From Pseudoscleropodium purum (Eukaryota > Streptophyta > Bryopsida > Hypnales > Brachytheciaceae): a stretch of 64,000 nucleotides of DNA. How positions within the stretch are numbered: the stretch's first letter is position 1; every line of letters begins with the position of its first letter. The stretch is from contig OZ017804.1 in NCBI GenBank assembly GCA_963969395.1, positions 16,368,001 through 16,432,000 of the forward strand, in the 5' to 3' direction. Positions 1 to 14,100 of this stretch are shown here, piece after piece. Made by a program: the position numbers and the translations under genes. The notes under the pieces were generated by a model. It saw only the letters and a program-made list of their open reading frames with translations, did no database searches and was not told where the DNA came from.

Positions 1-3000
1 AACCTTTAAAAAAGTATAAACCATCCACTGGAAAACAATGAACCAACTCTTCTTCTTCTCTGACATAATCAATAGTCCATCATGTATCCATTTTTGAGCC
101 ACCTAGAGGACGGTTTGAAGAAGAGGGTCGGATTTAGAGCACACTATCATATCATAGGCAAAGTCACCTTATTGTCATTCAAAGTAAGCTTAATTCTCCA
201 AAGTTGAATAACTTATTATTTAACCCGTAAAGTGTTGACGGTTCATTAAATAGACAATTGAAAATCAGTATGGGTAGATTCCTATGAAGTCAATTTTAGT
301 TGGATGTTCACAAAATTTTGATGTAAGGTGTGAACATGTACCCCCTAAATAGGAATATAATTTTTTTTTTCAATTTGGTGCTTGAATCAAAAGTTATATT
401 GGTTTAAACTGTTTTAGTAATTTGGGCATCTTTGGGGCATCTTTTACAAAATCACTCATGAACTTTTGAAATTTGGCTAACTAGTAAAATATAGCATACA
501 ATTGTCCAAAAAATTAACAATTTTGGTCATAAAATTGCATTCTAAGAAGAATCAAATTTTATTAGCGATGTCTAGGCGATTTCAAGAAAAACCATTTTCT
601 TCAAACTTCAAGCCCTATTATCTTGCAATATGTGAAGTCAAAGTTCTTGATAATCTTCCTATATAGTCCAATATGTATTTCTAATTTTTCACTATTTGGA
701 TTTCAAATAAAATTTCCTCATTGCACAAGAAATCATCAAAGAATGACTAATGTATTATCAATTCAATTAACCTCCTTGCATTGCAAGGTGATTTAGAGTA
801 AACTACACTCTATATTTACTTCTGAAATTTTTTATGAGTGAACTTTGAATTTTACAAGTTCATCACAATGTCCCCATTGATTATATTTGCGAAGCAAAAT
901 TACCTATATCATTTGGCTTGGCAAATGCTTCTTTTGTAGTTAGGCTTCAAGTTACTTTATCTTTGAGAGGTGGAGATAGTATTCAAAGATGTTATGCAAA
1001 CTTTAGCACATAAAATATTGTAAATGCTTATCTTCTTTGATTTAGAATTATTTAATGGTCATAAACTTTAAACTCATAGGAGTTTTTCATTTGTCTGAAG
1101 GTATATTAAGAAATACAGCGGATTTGCCATCTTGTCATATAAACAAATTTTGTAGCACAAAACAAATCAAGTGTCACAACCATTCAACATCAAATATGCA
1201 ATAAAAAAACAACAAGAATGCATAACAAACACACCTTTGAAGCAACTCTCACTCCATAAAGGGAGAATCCAAGAATGTAAATGTAAGAGAAGAAGTAAAG
1301 ACTTTACTAAATGATAAACTATCATCTCCAAGTCAATGATTTAAAAAAAGACTAGTCTTGTTTTATGTCACATTCAGAATGAGAGAGTTGTTTTCTACAA
1401 GAACTTTTGAAAGTAAAACCCAATGAACTTGAAATTTTTATTGGATATGTCTTACTTGATTGTAATTATATCCTTTAATTTTTAGGAATTAAAAAAAATC
1501 ACTTTAAATTTAAAAGTCAATTTTGCTAATTTGTCATACTTTGAAGTTTAGGGATTTTTGATACTAGGGAGTATCCAAAATTAATGTTCTAGAGTTGAAT
1601 TTTTGTGGTCTAATTCCACAATAAAGAGACATGTACCTACTAAAGGGAATTTGAAAATACATTATTTTATAGCCTTTATGTGTGTACAAATAGGGCTCTC
1701 TTACATGTGCAATTCAAAATATTGAAGATGGTTTTGACTTCATTTTTTTGGTGAAATATAATCACCATAAATTTCTCACAAATTGCCAATTTTTAATTCT
1801 TTTGGTTCATAATTTTTTCTTTAGTATTAATTTATACCTTGTTGTCTCTATTTCAATGATAAATTATCGTTTTTTTCAAATAGTATTGTTTCAATATTTG
1901 TAGGTAGTCATTGTATGTGCAAAAATACTTTTAGCCTTCAATTTTTCATATCAATAGCTGAGATTGCTTTGTTTCCTAGTATTCTTAGTATTGAGGACAA
2001 AAACTATAATTTTAGTAGAATACTACAAAAATTGGTCGATCTTTCTTGCAACTACCTAAGCCAACAAAATACACAACTCTCTCTAAAAACATTCACAAAA
2101 CTTAAGTTCTTGAAAAGAATGATAAGTCAAGAAGATCTCTATCTAAATAATCAAACCCTAAGATGGATGAACTCTAAATTTTGAATTAAACTCATCCAAA
2201 ACTAAGGTGAATTTCTATAGGAGTCTATCTAACACTATAATTTGATGTGGAGTAGCCCTAATGTCACTTCATATGACAATTTCTTTATATTTTCCAAGTT
2301 ATTATTGACATGTCTTCAGTAGAAGACTCTAAGAAATTAGTTAGAGTGTGAGCTAAGCTTTTAGTTGAGGCTATTGTTGCTTTTAAAAAGTGCACTAGTA
2401 GTCATTCTTCAACATCTCCATCTCTAGATACATCCATTGTGGTGGGAACAACTTATCTTATAAATATTTCTATAAAATTTGCTTAGAAACCTTAGAGTTT
2501 GTGATGTCAATTATTTGCTCAGTGAACAACAATAATATGTTTGTTATTTCATATATGGGTAGTTATACTAGCTATGCTATAGTATTAAGATTTATGATGG
2601 ATTTATGTACTCAATCAATCATGATTGGCAAGATGCTTGCTAAAGAGTCTTGGTTTGATAGCAACAAACTTAGAACCTTATCTATTTACTATATTGACCT
2701 CAATAAGTAGCAAAGAGCATATACCATATTATTCCAAAGAACCTTTGAGGCTAATTTATCATGTAAGGACATAACTACATAACCTATTTATTCACTTATT
2801 ATTGAGATTTGTTGTTATAAATATTACTAGCTAAGACATATTAATTGGTCAAAAAGCACTTGAATTGCTTAGTTTTGGTTTTAATAATTAAAATAAAGAG
2901 GCTTGGATCAAACCATGTTGGTCTTTTAATGATGGGAGAAAGCAATTCATAGGTGATTGTAAGAAACACTTGTCCTTTTTGGCTCAAAATGGTCTTATTT

Positions 3001-4512
3001 TTGTAGTACTCTGACTTTTGGAATAATTTTTTTTAAATACAATAAAATATGGATAATTTGTAAAGCATTTATAATAGAATATGTGAGAAAATTCAAACCT
3101 AGAAAAATTTATCTCTAAAAGTTATGCACAAAAAAAATGGCCTAAAAAAATGCAAGAAAATTGATGCTTTTGAATTTGATTTTTAGAAAATAGTAAAAAA
3201 AAATTTAATTTAAAAAGAAAATCCATTTTTCTAATCTTCTCTTTGGTCCCATGTGAACAAAAAAATTATCATAAAAAACTTTCCCCTCTTCATAGTGCTT
3301 GTGCAAATAGTGTCCACTTTCAACCCATGTGCAAACCTTACACCAGGTTCTTTGGCAAAAATCTCATCAGATGTCTTTAGAATGTTAGTTCACCTACAAC
3401 ATGACAAAACTTTGACTTTAGAAATTGCATTTTTCGTCCCCAAATAGGATTGCGAACCTCCAAAACAACCAAGGTAGACACCCAATTGGGACCACCTTAA
3501 AAATAGTAAATTATTTTTTTTAAATTGAAAGATTATTAAATATTTAGATCAAGAACATGCACCTCTCCTCCAAATTTAAGCTAAAATGGACTTAAACCGC
3601 AAAAGTTACGAGGTAAACAACCTCCAAGGAGACTAAGGGGACATACATAAAGGACAAGTATTTCTTGCAATCACCCTCATCTCAATAGCATTTGTAGCAG
3701 CTTTTATGACTATATCAATAGAAGCTATGTTTAATTGCAGTGCTTTAGTAGTAGATTTATCATGTGCAAAATTTTTGTTGAAAGGAACTTTTGCATGTAT
3801 TTGGACTACAATAGAAAGGTGTAATTTGCCACCTTTGGAGATTCTTCCTCAACACCTAAAGGATCTACTTTCGCCTTGGCACACTTGTGGAGAGTTATTA
3901 TAATATTGACTTTACATTGTAGCATTTCTAGGACCCTTACAAGCCCTATCTACTTCATCTCCATCTCCATTTCTTTTTACAAATCTATTGATTTTCATCT
4001 ACCACCTAAACGGATTATCCTCATGGAACTATTTGCACACATTGACATCAATTTAGTAACAATTTTGGAAGTTGGGCTCTAGCCTCTAAGTGAAGTAGTG
4101 CATCCATACATGTTCATAATGAATTTGTATCCAAACGAGCAGTACGACATCATTTCCACAAGTTATTGGTATTCTATCCTACGTAATTGTCTACTTCTAC
4201 TATCTATGGTTGTTCTAGCCAACTTCTTTGGGATGTGACTCTCATTGATGATGAGGATTTGAGGAGATTGAACCAAATTGATTTACTTATTGATGGAAGG
4301 CCTTGCTAAGGTCATTCATATATTGTAGTATGTTAAGGCTCGGATGACTTGTGGTTTAGTCTATTTGTAGAAGCTTGATATAAGTTTCAAGAAATGGTGC
4401 TTGATGGTCATTCATGTTTTATTTGTGGAGAAAAGAAAGATGTGGTTGCTATATTATTGTAGGACCAATGCCAATATAATTGACATATGGCATGCTTGAC
4501 TCTGCCTTTATC
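1..4512. other. AT-rich intergenic region, no gene seen
   Basis: No reading frame here has recognisable protein similarity. Open frames are short, AT-driven and lack plausible splice structure. I see no RNA gene and no terminal inverted repeats that I can pair with confidence. Confidence 0.6.
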
Positions 4513-4687
4513 CACTATAAAAAAAACTGTGTTTTTTATGATGGATTTTTTTAGACATTTACATGTTTTTATGTTAATATGAAAGTCAAATGTCACATTT
4601 TGATGTTATGTTTGACGTTGTTATTAACAAGAAAACATGTGGATGTTTAGAAAAAATTGTCATAAAAAACACAAGTTTTGTATAGTG
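4513..4687. mobile_element. CACTA-type MITE (175 bp)
   Basis: The segment begins CACTATAAAAAAAACTGTG and ends CACAAGTTTTGTATAGTG. Its two halves are largely complementary, so it would fold into a hairpin. CACTA...TAGTG termini are diagnostic of the CACTA (EnSpm) superfamily, whose target duplication is 3 bp. The flanking triplets are ATC and ATA, an imperfect duplication. There is no coding capacity, so this is a non-autonomous miniature element. Confidence 0.7.
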
Positions 4688-5459
4688 ATAGATTCTACCT
4701 CCAAAAGATTGGATTTGCCCTTGTTGTCAAAGGTCTTCAAGTCATGCTATGTTTTTGGATAGGTGTTGAAATTGTCTAGAAAACCAAATCACTTATGCTC
4801 ATCATGACAACTATGCCATTTGAATTGATTTGGCACAAAATTTTGGGTACAAAAGATTGGAGATTAATATGGAGCTTTAGCATCTATCAAATTGTTGAAG
4901 GCGATTAAGGAGGAGACTTACTATTGCATTTAGCCTACAATTTCTTATCACACCATTTTCAACTTACTTTTATTCATGTCGGTCAACCTATGACCTCAAC
5001 TGAGATGTGGAGCATTGATATATAGATATTTCATTATGGCTTTCAAATCCATCCACAATTGGTGTGTAGTCCTAGTTGCTTGTTAGAGTGACATTGTCAA
5101 TAGGGAGGGCACTTGAGAGAGTTGTTTTTATATATTCTTGATTGGATTTTGCTTGAATATTTGATGTAAATTTATATCAATTGATTTGTTAATGTATATT
5201 ATGATCTTTATTCACATGACAATTGTCACATGATATAGCATCAAATGTGATACCATGTCAAATGGATGTAGTTTAGTTTTGTTTGGGAACCTTAGTCAAT
5301 TTGAGACTTCACCTTAGGTGGCACTTCATGTAGAAGTTAATTCATCATGAGAGGAAATTCACCTATTCAAAAAGCCCGCGAGTTATCAACTAAGGGAACT
5401 CTGTGGGAAATTGACTATGAACTCTGGAGGATTTTCTAATTTGATTGGGAGTACTCACA
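4688..5459. other. AT-rich intergenic region
   Basis: No gene, RNA or mobile-element ends recognised. Confidence 0.5.
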
Positions 5460-7173
5460 TGCTCATCACCGTGCTCTCCAAGACTCCGCCAATAACTCCG
5501 TCGAGGCCGACCCTTGGTATTTCTCTACTCCTGCAGTTGAATTTTTCTTTCGTGCCAAAAAAGAACAAAAATATCTCTGCCAATTAATGACACCCATCCC
5601 AACGACCATCTTCCTCAACACCTGGTTGGGAGCAGAAGTCACGCGACGGTGATCCTCTTCAGCGCCAGGTGTGCCCGTGCGAACAATGGTAAAGCATTCC
5701 ACATACCATTGACGACACTCTCCCATGAAATAAATCCTCAGACGCAGCTTCCCAATTCGCAGCTTGTTCAATTATCTCACGAGGTGGCCAGCATCGCTGA
5801 CGCATCGGCAACTTCGATATCAGATTTCAAAAGATGAACGGCATTCTGGCATGGATCAAGTCGGCATGACATGGATACGTGTCGCAATTATCAATTGAGG
5901 AAAATGCCAATTGGAGGTTGGCCCAAGCACACACCCTCTTCCTCTGCACCCTCCTTCTAAGCCAGCCCAGAGTCTGGATCGAGCAAGAGCGTCTTTGATG
6001 TCTTACAACCTTCCGCCTAACAAAGTCTAACCCCATTGCCCCCCAAATGTTTTAAAAGTGCACAGCGGTTGCAGCAAAGGCAACAATTGAATGTCTTCTT
6101 CACGAAGAAGGCTTTAGTGCAAAAGAACCGTCAAAATCGAGATCCTAGGTGAAATGATCACTCCTTTTGTTCGATCAAATTGGGTGCCTCGGTGAAATTC
6201 GAATCATTGAAATATAGCTGTTGCACTTGGCGTAGAATGCAAAGTTCAGTGAGCTTCTCGTGCCCCATGTAATTTCAAAGATTGTAATTCGGCCCATGAT
6301 TGGCGTCCGCTTTGCTTCTCTGATCTGAATAGTGAATAGGAGAGGGCCACAAGCCAACGATCGACTAAGTTGCCGTGAATATCTGATTCTCAACCATAAA
6401 GCAACATATCCAAGGTACTAAATTGCCATTAACGAAGTTCAAAAGTTGCTAACGGTACTTATGCACTTTGCATGTTCAATAGAAACTAAAGGAGTGAGCA
6501 AAACGGGAGGTGATCATTTGACCTCGTACGTATCTGTTGGACCGATTGGCAATCTCTTCTCACTTACTCCACGAAGAAGGGCTGACAATCTTGCAGTCCC
6601 GTAATTCACCACAGAATCTTGTGCAAACTAGATGGCCCAGGATCATGCATGCCCTGATCGAGAGTTCGAATTCCCTTAATTAGGCAGATAACTAGAACGA
6701 TCTGAGAGTTCAATTCGTCCTTCCACTTATCATTTTCATCAACAATCGATCGAACATCAATGCCAGCTAGTGTGATAAAGAAATATCAACAGTCATACTT
6801 GTTAGGTTTCATTTCATTCTGAATTAAAGAGGCCACTCCAGCATTATTCGATGAATCATGAATGTTTTGAAGAGCTTTGTACCAGAGCTACACAACACGC
6901 ATGATCTATATCCAAGGATGACTGTTGAAAAAATATTTCTTTGTCTTTTCTTCAATGATCGTGCGACTAACTTGATCATGCAATTGGTGCTTCATGATTT
7001 TAATTTGTTCACGGTTATAAATTACTCGGTTCACGTGGGGAACGTGACAAGTCCGGTACGTGTGCGAGCCTCATTGTGATAGAAAAAACAAGTATCCGTG
7101 ACAGGTTCGGGTCCTACCATGAATCTGTCGTAATCCCGTGGTGTTCCATGATACATCACTAACTTAAGCACAA
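5460..7173. other. GC-richer segment without a recognised gene
   Basis: Base composition changes abruptly from the AT-rich flank at about 5,460. The GC-richer texture resembles exonic or promoter DNA of the ATG18 arms rather than the surrounding intergenic DNA. Frames of 60-101 codons exist on both strands (the longest, on minus, is 5,466-5,771), but none has a protein family I recognise or a convincing intron chain. It could be a gene relic, a leader or 3' region of an unrecognised gene, or part of a captured fragment. Confidence 0.4.
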
Positions 7174-7385
7174 GTGTCTGGTTTCCAAGTTTGATATAGT
7201 TACCGGTTAATTCTATCGTGTCCAAGTGGTGGGGACAAATTGGAGATGTTGTGTCTCTTCGTGGGGTACAACTCTCCTATGTGTCTCGTTTCCAAGTTTG
7301 ATATAATTATCGGTTAATTCTATGGTGTTCAAGTAGTGGGGACAAAGTTGAGATGCCATGGCTCTCTCCAGGGAGTATGTCACTA
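7174..7385. repeat. Two direct copies of a 107-bp unit
   Basis: GTTTCCAAGTTTGATATA occurs at 7,181 and again at 7,288. The following bases (a CGGTTAATTCTAT block, then a GTGGGGACAAA-TGAGATG block) are repeated with the same spacing and scattered substitutions. This gives two tandem units of 107 bp, at 7,174-7,280 and 7,281 to about 7,385. No function is evident. Confidence 0.8.
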
Positions 7386-7860
7386 AGAGTTAACTTTGGC
7401 ATCATGATTGGAAATAGACATTAGAACTAACATAATTTAAAAGTGTTGATTTGTATTGATGGATGCGTGTGAAGGGTCACCAATTTATAACATGCATGAG
7501 GCATGAGAGCCTGTGAACGTCCGCATGAGAGTTCATGAGCATGGATACAATGTGGATGAAGAGCATAGACAAAGATTGGTTCTCCTTGGATTCGGAAAAT
7601 CTACTCACTCTTTCAGGATTAATTGCAACGGATTTTGGGGCTCACTTCGATTAGTACTTCAAAGTGTGTTTGGGGTTCAATTAATTTTTCATTATCTTAT
7701 CAACATATTATGTAAGTAAATTAGCATCTCAATCCAGTTTGTTGTTGATTACAATTACAGCCCTTGGTATGTAACTACTCGAAATAATGGAGTCTTAGAG
7801 AGTAAATCTACAAATGTGAGATACAATTGCATTCTCATGACACAATTTGCCTCAACTCAC

Positions 7861-8359
7861 GATCATATGACAAGCCATTGAATTTTGTCAATTCATCAAG
7901 TGCATAGCTCCAATCTTCCACCTTGATTCTTCCTTCTTGATGATCAAGAGCAAAGGTCTCCCATTTTTCAAACCATCTTTGCCACCTCTTCTCATCTTTC
8001 AAATCACTCATGTAAAGCCCATAAAAGAGGGGAAGAATGATGACATTCATATTGGACTTCAATACCTCACATGCTTGGACAAAGGCATTTAATTCAATCA
8101 TTGGCCACTTGGACATGAAGTATTCCTCCGACACCACTACAACAAGAAATTGACATTGTTGAGCAGCCTTGACAATCAAACTTGAAAATTCTTTACCTGT
8201 GGGCAAATTTTCATGACATCTATCAAAAAAAGATAGTAAAAACGATCTTCCAAAGTTTTACACAAATGTTGCACAAATTCCTTTTGAACTCCACTATGAC
8301 TCAAAACGACCTTGTGCTTGGATTCTAAAAAACGACCATCACTCATGCCTTCACTTGAC
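7861..8359 (-). pseudogene. TIR-domain exon with a frameshift (NLR or TIR-only fragment)
   Basis: Read on the minus strand, an acceptor (TTGTAG at about 8,360) is followed by a TIR domain. The first part has HKVVLSHSGVQKEFVQHLC (strand A and helix A). The second has LPTGKEFSSLIVKAAQQC, FLVVVVSEEYF and SKWPMIEL, the canonical TIR core including the SKWP/W..EL signature, and ends near FNGLSYDREL. The two parts are in different frames. They would be continuous if the T7 run at about 8,222-8,228 had one more T, so the copy has a 1-bp deletion or a homopolymer sequencing error. A GTGAGT donor lies at 7,855-7,860; the frame otherwise stops at 7,835. Plant TIR domains are NAD-cleaving immune signalling modules, usually fused to NB-ARC-LRR. 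I find no NB-ARC or LRR exons on either side, so this is a fragment or a TIR-only gene. Confidence 0.75.
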
Positions 8360-8370
8360 CTACAATACAT

Positions 8371-9622
8371 CAGAGAACTTTCAAGGTTAGATCAAGTTCA
8401 AATCAACCCAAATTACATAAACCCAAATTGGCATGCAATTAAGAATTTCCAATGCAATACTATAGAAGTATACAAAATGGTCACTTTGAGAGTGAAAAAA
8501 ACTATTCAAGTGTCTTTGTGAATGATATCATCAAGAATTCAAGAACTTAACCTCTGCTCAATACACTCAACAATGTTGTGTGAACATTCCCCTACATCAA
8601 ATTTTATTTTCTTCATTGCATGCTTATGAGCACAACATTCACCATATACACATTTTAGTATTCATTCACAATTCAAAGAACTCTCATATACAAATTTCAA
8701 TTCTATGGACTCTAACCTTTCATACTAAAACTTAATACTAAAGTGCTAAATACTTAGTATCTACTCTTAACCTTCATACTAATACTACTTCTACAATATT
8801 GTGAATTAGCTGATTCTCTTGCCATTCAAAACTGCATCAACTTCAGAATTTAGTTTTGTACACTAGCATAATGCTTTGCCAAAGTCACTTAAAAGGATAT
8901 CCCTATCATGGAGGGTTCAATTTTGTATGATCATAAGTGATGCAAACATATTGACACTAGACAAATGAATTATCATGTAAATAGCAAAGCCACACATTGC
9001 GACAATCAAAATGGTTCACTTGCTTTTAAGAGTCCTCTTCCCCCAACCATGAAAACTTGATGGAAAATATCATAGTATGGAAAATACAAATATAACTTTA
9101 CGCTATGATTGGAAGATTTGCTATATGATGTCCACCATTGCATTAGAGGAATTGGAAATGGATGCTAAGTTAGTTTAATTCCAATCCTCATCCAATTCTA
9201 AACAAGAATGAATCATTCTATAGCATCCAACATTGCGCTAAATGTGAAGGTGGATGGAGCCTATACAACCCAAAATAGGACCCTACATAGTTTAATAAAT
9301 GTTGAGGAGGTTGTGAACAAACATAGCTTCAATCTAATTTTAATCATTGCTTCACCTGTACAAGTAACCCTGTTTACCTCATTCTCAGATCAAAAATCGT
9401 CTCATCTTAGTTATATCAATTATACTATGATCCACCAAAGTGGGTGATTTCATAACCTACATCCATGATCCTTTAAGGGCAGCACCCATACTAAAATCTA
9501 ATCACAAATCAAGGAATTGACCTAGATGACCGATGTGAGACGCAAGAAGAAAGAAAAGCAAGAGCTGGAGTAATTGAGACGCTAGAACCTACAATTGGAA
9601 TGTGCCGACATAGATGCAATCC
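8371..9622. other. Intergenic region between the TIR fragment and the inverted repeat
   Basis: AT-rich DNA with no recognised gene. It ends at the abrupt start of the left inverted-repeat arm at 9,623. DNA just outside the arm (9,500-9,622) has no visible counterpart outside the other arm (46,921 onward). Confidence 0.5.
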
Positions 9623-11189
9623 AAAGTTACGATGAAACATAATCGTATACCCTGATTCAAAAATTCAGGTGGCATAAAAAGGATTAATAACAACTGAATG
9701 AATCATGAAGATCTTGGATTGATAAAAAATGTAACACCAATAATAGAATTAGGAACCGCTCAATCGCCAGATTCGCGTCATAAATCTCAATTAAGGGAAT
9801 AAGGGATAATGACAAGTTTGAAAGACAGAACAGAACACATTGAGAACCAAGGGAACGGTCACAAACACATCTGCAATATATATACATCTGAACGCGAAGG
9901 CAAACCAACCAAATTTTGGATTGTGACTGACAGTACTCTCCCATATCCAGCAAATGACCCAATGGATTGAGACACTTAGTTGCTCAATCTGACTGCGCAA
10001 CACAAGGCATGGCACTTCCAAGACACGACGGGTGCTCCACAGGGTCTCATAGAATAAATAATAATAATACAGTGAAGAAAAGTAGCCACCTCAAGGAGGC
10101 ACAAGATTCGAAACATTCAACCGCACTACCGACAAAAATCATTGCACAGTCCAAGTGCGCAAATGGAGTAAATTGTATACACAAAATATGTACAAAATTG
10201 CGATCGAGTGAACCCCAGCAGGAACCACTCACCACAACGCTACACTATTTTCGTTTTTAACATTTTTTAACTTTTACATTTTCAGATGTCTTTGTTCATC
10301 TTCAAAGTAACAACCTACGGTTTCATAATCAGGAACGTTTGCCCCCCAACCAGCTTATTTCAACATTCAATTACCTCAGATACCTTCCTGTAGTAGGGCT
10401 TACTGTTAGACGTTTTCCTCCCAGACATCCTCTACACCACCGTTATGAACCGAGGAAGGGGGCTGGCTTGGCGGCTCCACTTATTTTACACCCAGTGAAA
10501 ATAACAAATACCTTCGAATAATGTCGCCAGTATGCAGAGTCAAAAGGCTGAAAACTCACGCTTCATCTGGATTCCTCGACCTGGAATTCAACGGCAGATC
10601 GGAGAGTCCCGCCCGTCAGGCTTGCGCTGGAACAATTCTCCACATAGGAGTCGTTGGCAACCTTGAAATAGAGGCGCCTCATGTCGTTAGATAATGCACT
10701 ACCGCACGTAGTCTACTAGGTCCCAACCTGCATTCTTGGCCTCAAAAAAGGCGGACAGCCTGCAAAGTCCAAGTGCGATTCTCATGGAAGGGGCGAACCT
10801 CCACACAGGACAGGGGATTGGCCAGGTCACTCTTAAATACTCGAGCCTGGTCCCATCAATAAGCAGGCCGTGACGGGAGAACATCCCCCAAGCCTAGCAA
10901 TCTGCGCAAATCACAAGCAACGAAGACCAATTGGTACAACAATCCGAAACGGCACGACAACTCGGAAAAGGACATAAACAGACCGCACGAACCGCCATTT
11001 CAAACTCAAAAACGGAAGATCCAAATCAACCACAAACAATCACCACCGGAAGTTCCCAATAAAGGAACCCTCCCACAGGGAATAGACGTCACGAAAAATA
11101 ATAGAAGGGTCAAGAAAAATAATCTACGGGACACGACAAAACAGGACAAGAAAACACTCCAAAAGAGAAAATCACCAGAAGGACGAAGG
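9623..11189 (-). other. 3' flank of the left ATG18-like gene
   Basis: Sequence downstream of the stop codon at 11,190, a mirror of 45,354-46,920. The GC-richer texture continues to about 10,500 and then becomes AT-rich, as expected for a 3' UTR followed by intergenic DNA. Two good acceptors in this stretch (mirrors of 45,641 and 45,815) could join to the GTGAGT donor inside the last coding exon and give alternative C-termini. Confidence 0.45.
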
Positions 11190-14100
11190 TCACAACTCCG
11201 AGCGGCAGTCCGACTCACCTTCTTCACAAAAGGGAAACATCGAACCCTCCCAGACGTCATCCCCGCGCTCCGCAGTCTCGTTCTCCTCGCTCTTACTGCG
11301 AGCTCCCTCCGTATCCTCACTCTCCCCATCCTCAGTCGGCACACCCACCACTCCGTCACCGGGACTACTGTCCAAAGGACTGTCAATCACAACGCCGCCG
11401 CTTCCGCGAAGTCCACAATCGTCCACGAGAAACGCAGCCTCGCATTCAGGGTTAGACACGGACGGAGCCGCGGGATGCTTCACAGACCCGTTCGACACCA
11501 ACTGCCCACTTGGCATCATGGCCCACCGGTTCTCCCCCTTCGCGGGAAACGGAACCCCGGAACGATTCGCACCACTGTCATGCAAAGCTAAACCGTGCAA
11601 GTCTCGGGACACGGAAACGTCGCTCCCTGGCGTGCCTAGTGGACGAATGGACGGACCGATCTGGCCATCCGATGAACCTGCACCGACGCTGCTACCGTCA
11701 TGGTCGGCGCTGTCACTCCCGCCAGAATTGGGGAACCCAGCCCCTGCAGATACGCCGGGCTTCGTGGAGTTGCGGAACATGGGTTCAACCCTGGGGATGT
11801 TGATGGGAGAACCCATCACCCCCACAACCGGGTCGACTAGGGGATGGAAACTCTCCTGGTACAACTCTAAACCACCGGACTTCGAACGCAACAGAGGACC
11901 GGGATCTCGGCCTGTCACCGGCGCAGCCGACCCTGGCTGGGGCTGATGGAAATACGGAGGAGATCCAAAAGACGACGGAGGGGTGTCTGCAGCTACCGAA
12001 TCTGCAGCCACCAAAAATCTCAAAAGACTCACAAAAACCTCGCCCGAATACCAGAATATCACATGTGTACGCAAACAAAGCTAAGCCCTGCAATGGAAGC
12101 ATTCGATACCTCTAGGTTTCGTTACATACGCTTGCTTTACCGACGGAAATGCACATGGAATGGTAGCGAACCTTGGTAGCCACGATGGTAACCGTTCGCA
12201 CCACCACCTCCGCTACCAGCTAACGGCACACCCTCGGAACCAAAGCTACTGCAGCTACTGGTCCGGCGGATGGGCAGGCCTCGCAAACCAGCGGACCATC
12301 TTCCAGACCCATCTTGCAAACCCTCGTCTCCGAGAAGCTGCTCAGGAGCAGTAGATACCCCTGGCAAAGGATCCGGCACCAGAACATCCCTGCACACACG
12401 GCCATTGGAAGATGCTTCACCACTCGAGGCACAGCTCACTACAACTCTTCGAGCGGACTTGGGACGAAACACCGGCGAGCTTTCCGCCGAAAGAAAATGC
12501 CAGACAAACCAGCCCACAAAAGGGACGCCAAGAAACAGGCAAGGCGGAAGACGAGTCCAAGCAGTTCTCCACTCAAAAGACACGACCGACGAAAAGTTGG
12601 ATTCCTCACCGGGCACCCTGAACTTTCTTGAACTTCTCCAGCCTTTCAATCACAGGAACCAGGTCTTTCCTCCGAACTTCCACAATCCGAGTAGGAATTC
12701 TCTCGATCTCGATCTCTCCGAACCCGTCGTCTCCCGAGACGTCGCCGTCAGACTCGGTCGATGTTGCCGCCCCGGTCAACATCAAATGGAATTGGATCTG
12801 GAAACGAGAAACAACCAGGGTGGACTCCGGCATCAGGGACCGAATGCAGAAGCTCCACTGGAGAAATGCCACCCTCATGACAGAGTTGAACATAAAATGT
12901 ATAAACAGCAAGAACCACTTCGGCACTCCTCTTCTACCCAATTCAAAGTCCAGAAAAAAACAAGAAATACAAAAACCATCAAAACAACTGAACTTCTCAG
13001 AAAGGACAGAAGGCACAGCTCCGCAGCTCTGAAATACACGAATGCCAAACAGGCGAAAGAGCGAGTACCTTCGACTTCGCCCAAATGGGAACAGGCCTGG
13101 CCTGATGCATCTGAACTTCAGCATTGGACATAAACCACCGCTGCATCTCTTCAGTTGTCGTGCCTTCCTTAGCTACAGAACCGGAACACACACACGGGAC
13201 GGCCGACACTCCCACTCCGTCCGCTTCGTCACCAGCACCCTGGGAGTCCACGCGCTCTTCCCGTTCCACCCAGTTCGGTCGACGAGCAACGTCCCACCTC
13301 TCCACGGGCTCCACAACGACCTTCAGCTCCTGAGACACACCGGGGCTCCCCGGGGAACCGATGCCCGCCATTTGGGGTAACCCGTTGGTGTAACCACCGT
13401 CTCCTCCCGCAGAGGGACGCAGCAAATAACGAAGAAGATGACCCGTCGGACACATCACCCACAGCTGGTCCTTCAAGGTCCCCACACCCAGCTCCGACTC
13501 CACGCCGGCACCACCACCGTCGTGAAACACGGCAGCCACGGCACCGGCAAGCACGTTCGGACGACCGGTCGCCGTCACGGCCGCACTCGTCACCGTGCCG
13601 CGCCAGCCGCCAGTCCCATTCTTCACTCGACTCACCACATTCAGAGTTATAGCAGACGGAGGAGGGTTCAGGGCTTGCGGATTCGAACTCAGCGAGCCGG
13701 GACTCGACCACCACGGGAACACGGGAGACGATGTCAGCGTCGGACCAATCAGACCATCCACAGGCACCGTTCCGTGCGTTTGCGGACCCACTGGGCCCCC
13801 GAAGGGAGATATCGCGAACAAGTGGTTGGTTCCCCTGGAAGAGCTCACAGCAATCCAATGACTGTCGGCGCTGAAACTGATGTCCTGAATCACCTGTCAC
13901 AATCGAAGGAGACACACGAATAAGGTCCGCAAGACCACGCGCTAATCCCGTCTCCTGCACTAGACGACCCACTCACACACACACACTCTCTGGGACTGAC
14001 TGAGCACTAGGCTACCGGTTGACAGTCCCTGATCCTCGAATGGAAATGGGGTCGTCTACTGTCACTTCTCGTGGTCGACAACCTCCCACTTCGGAGCTGG

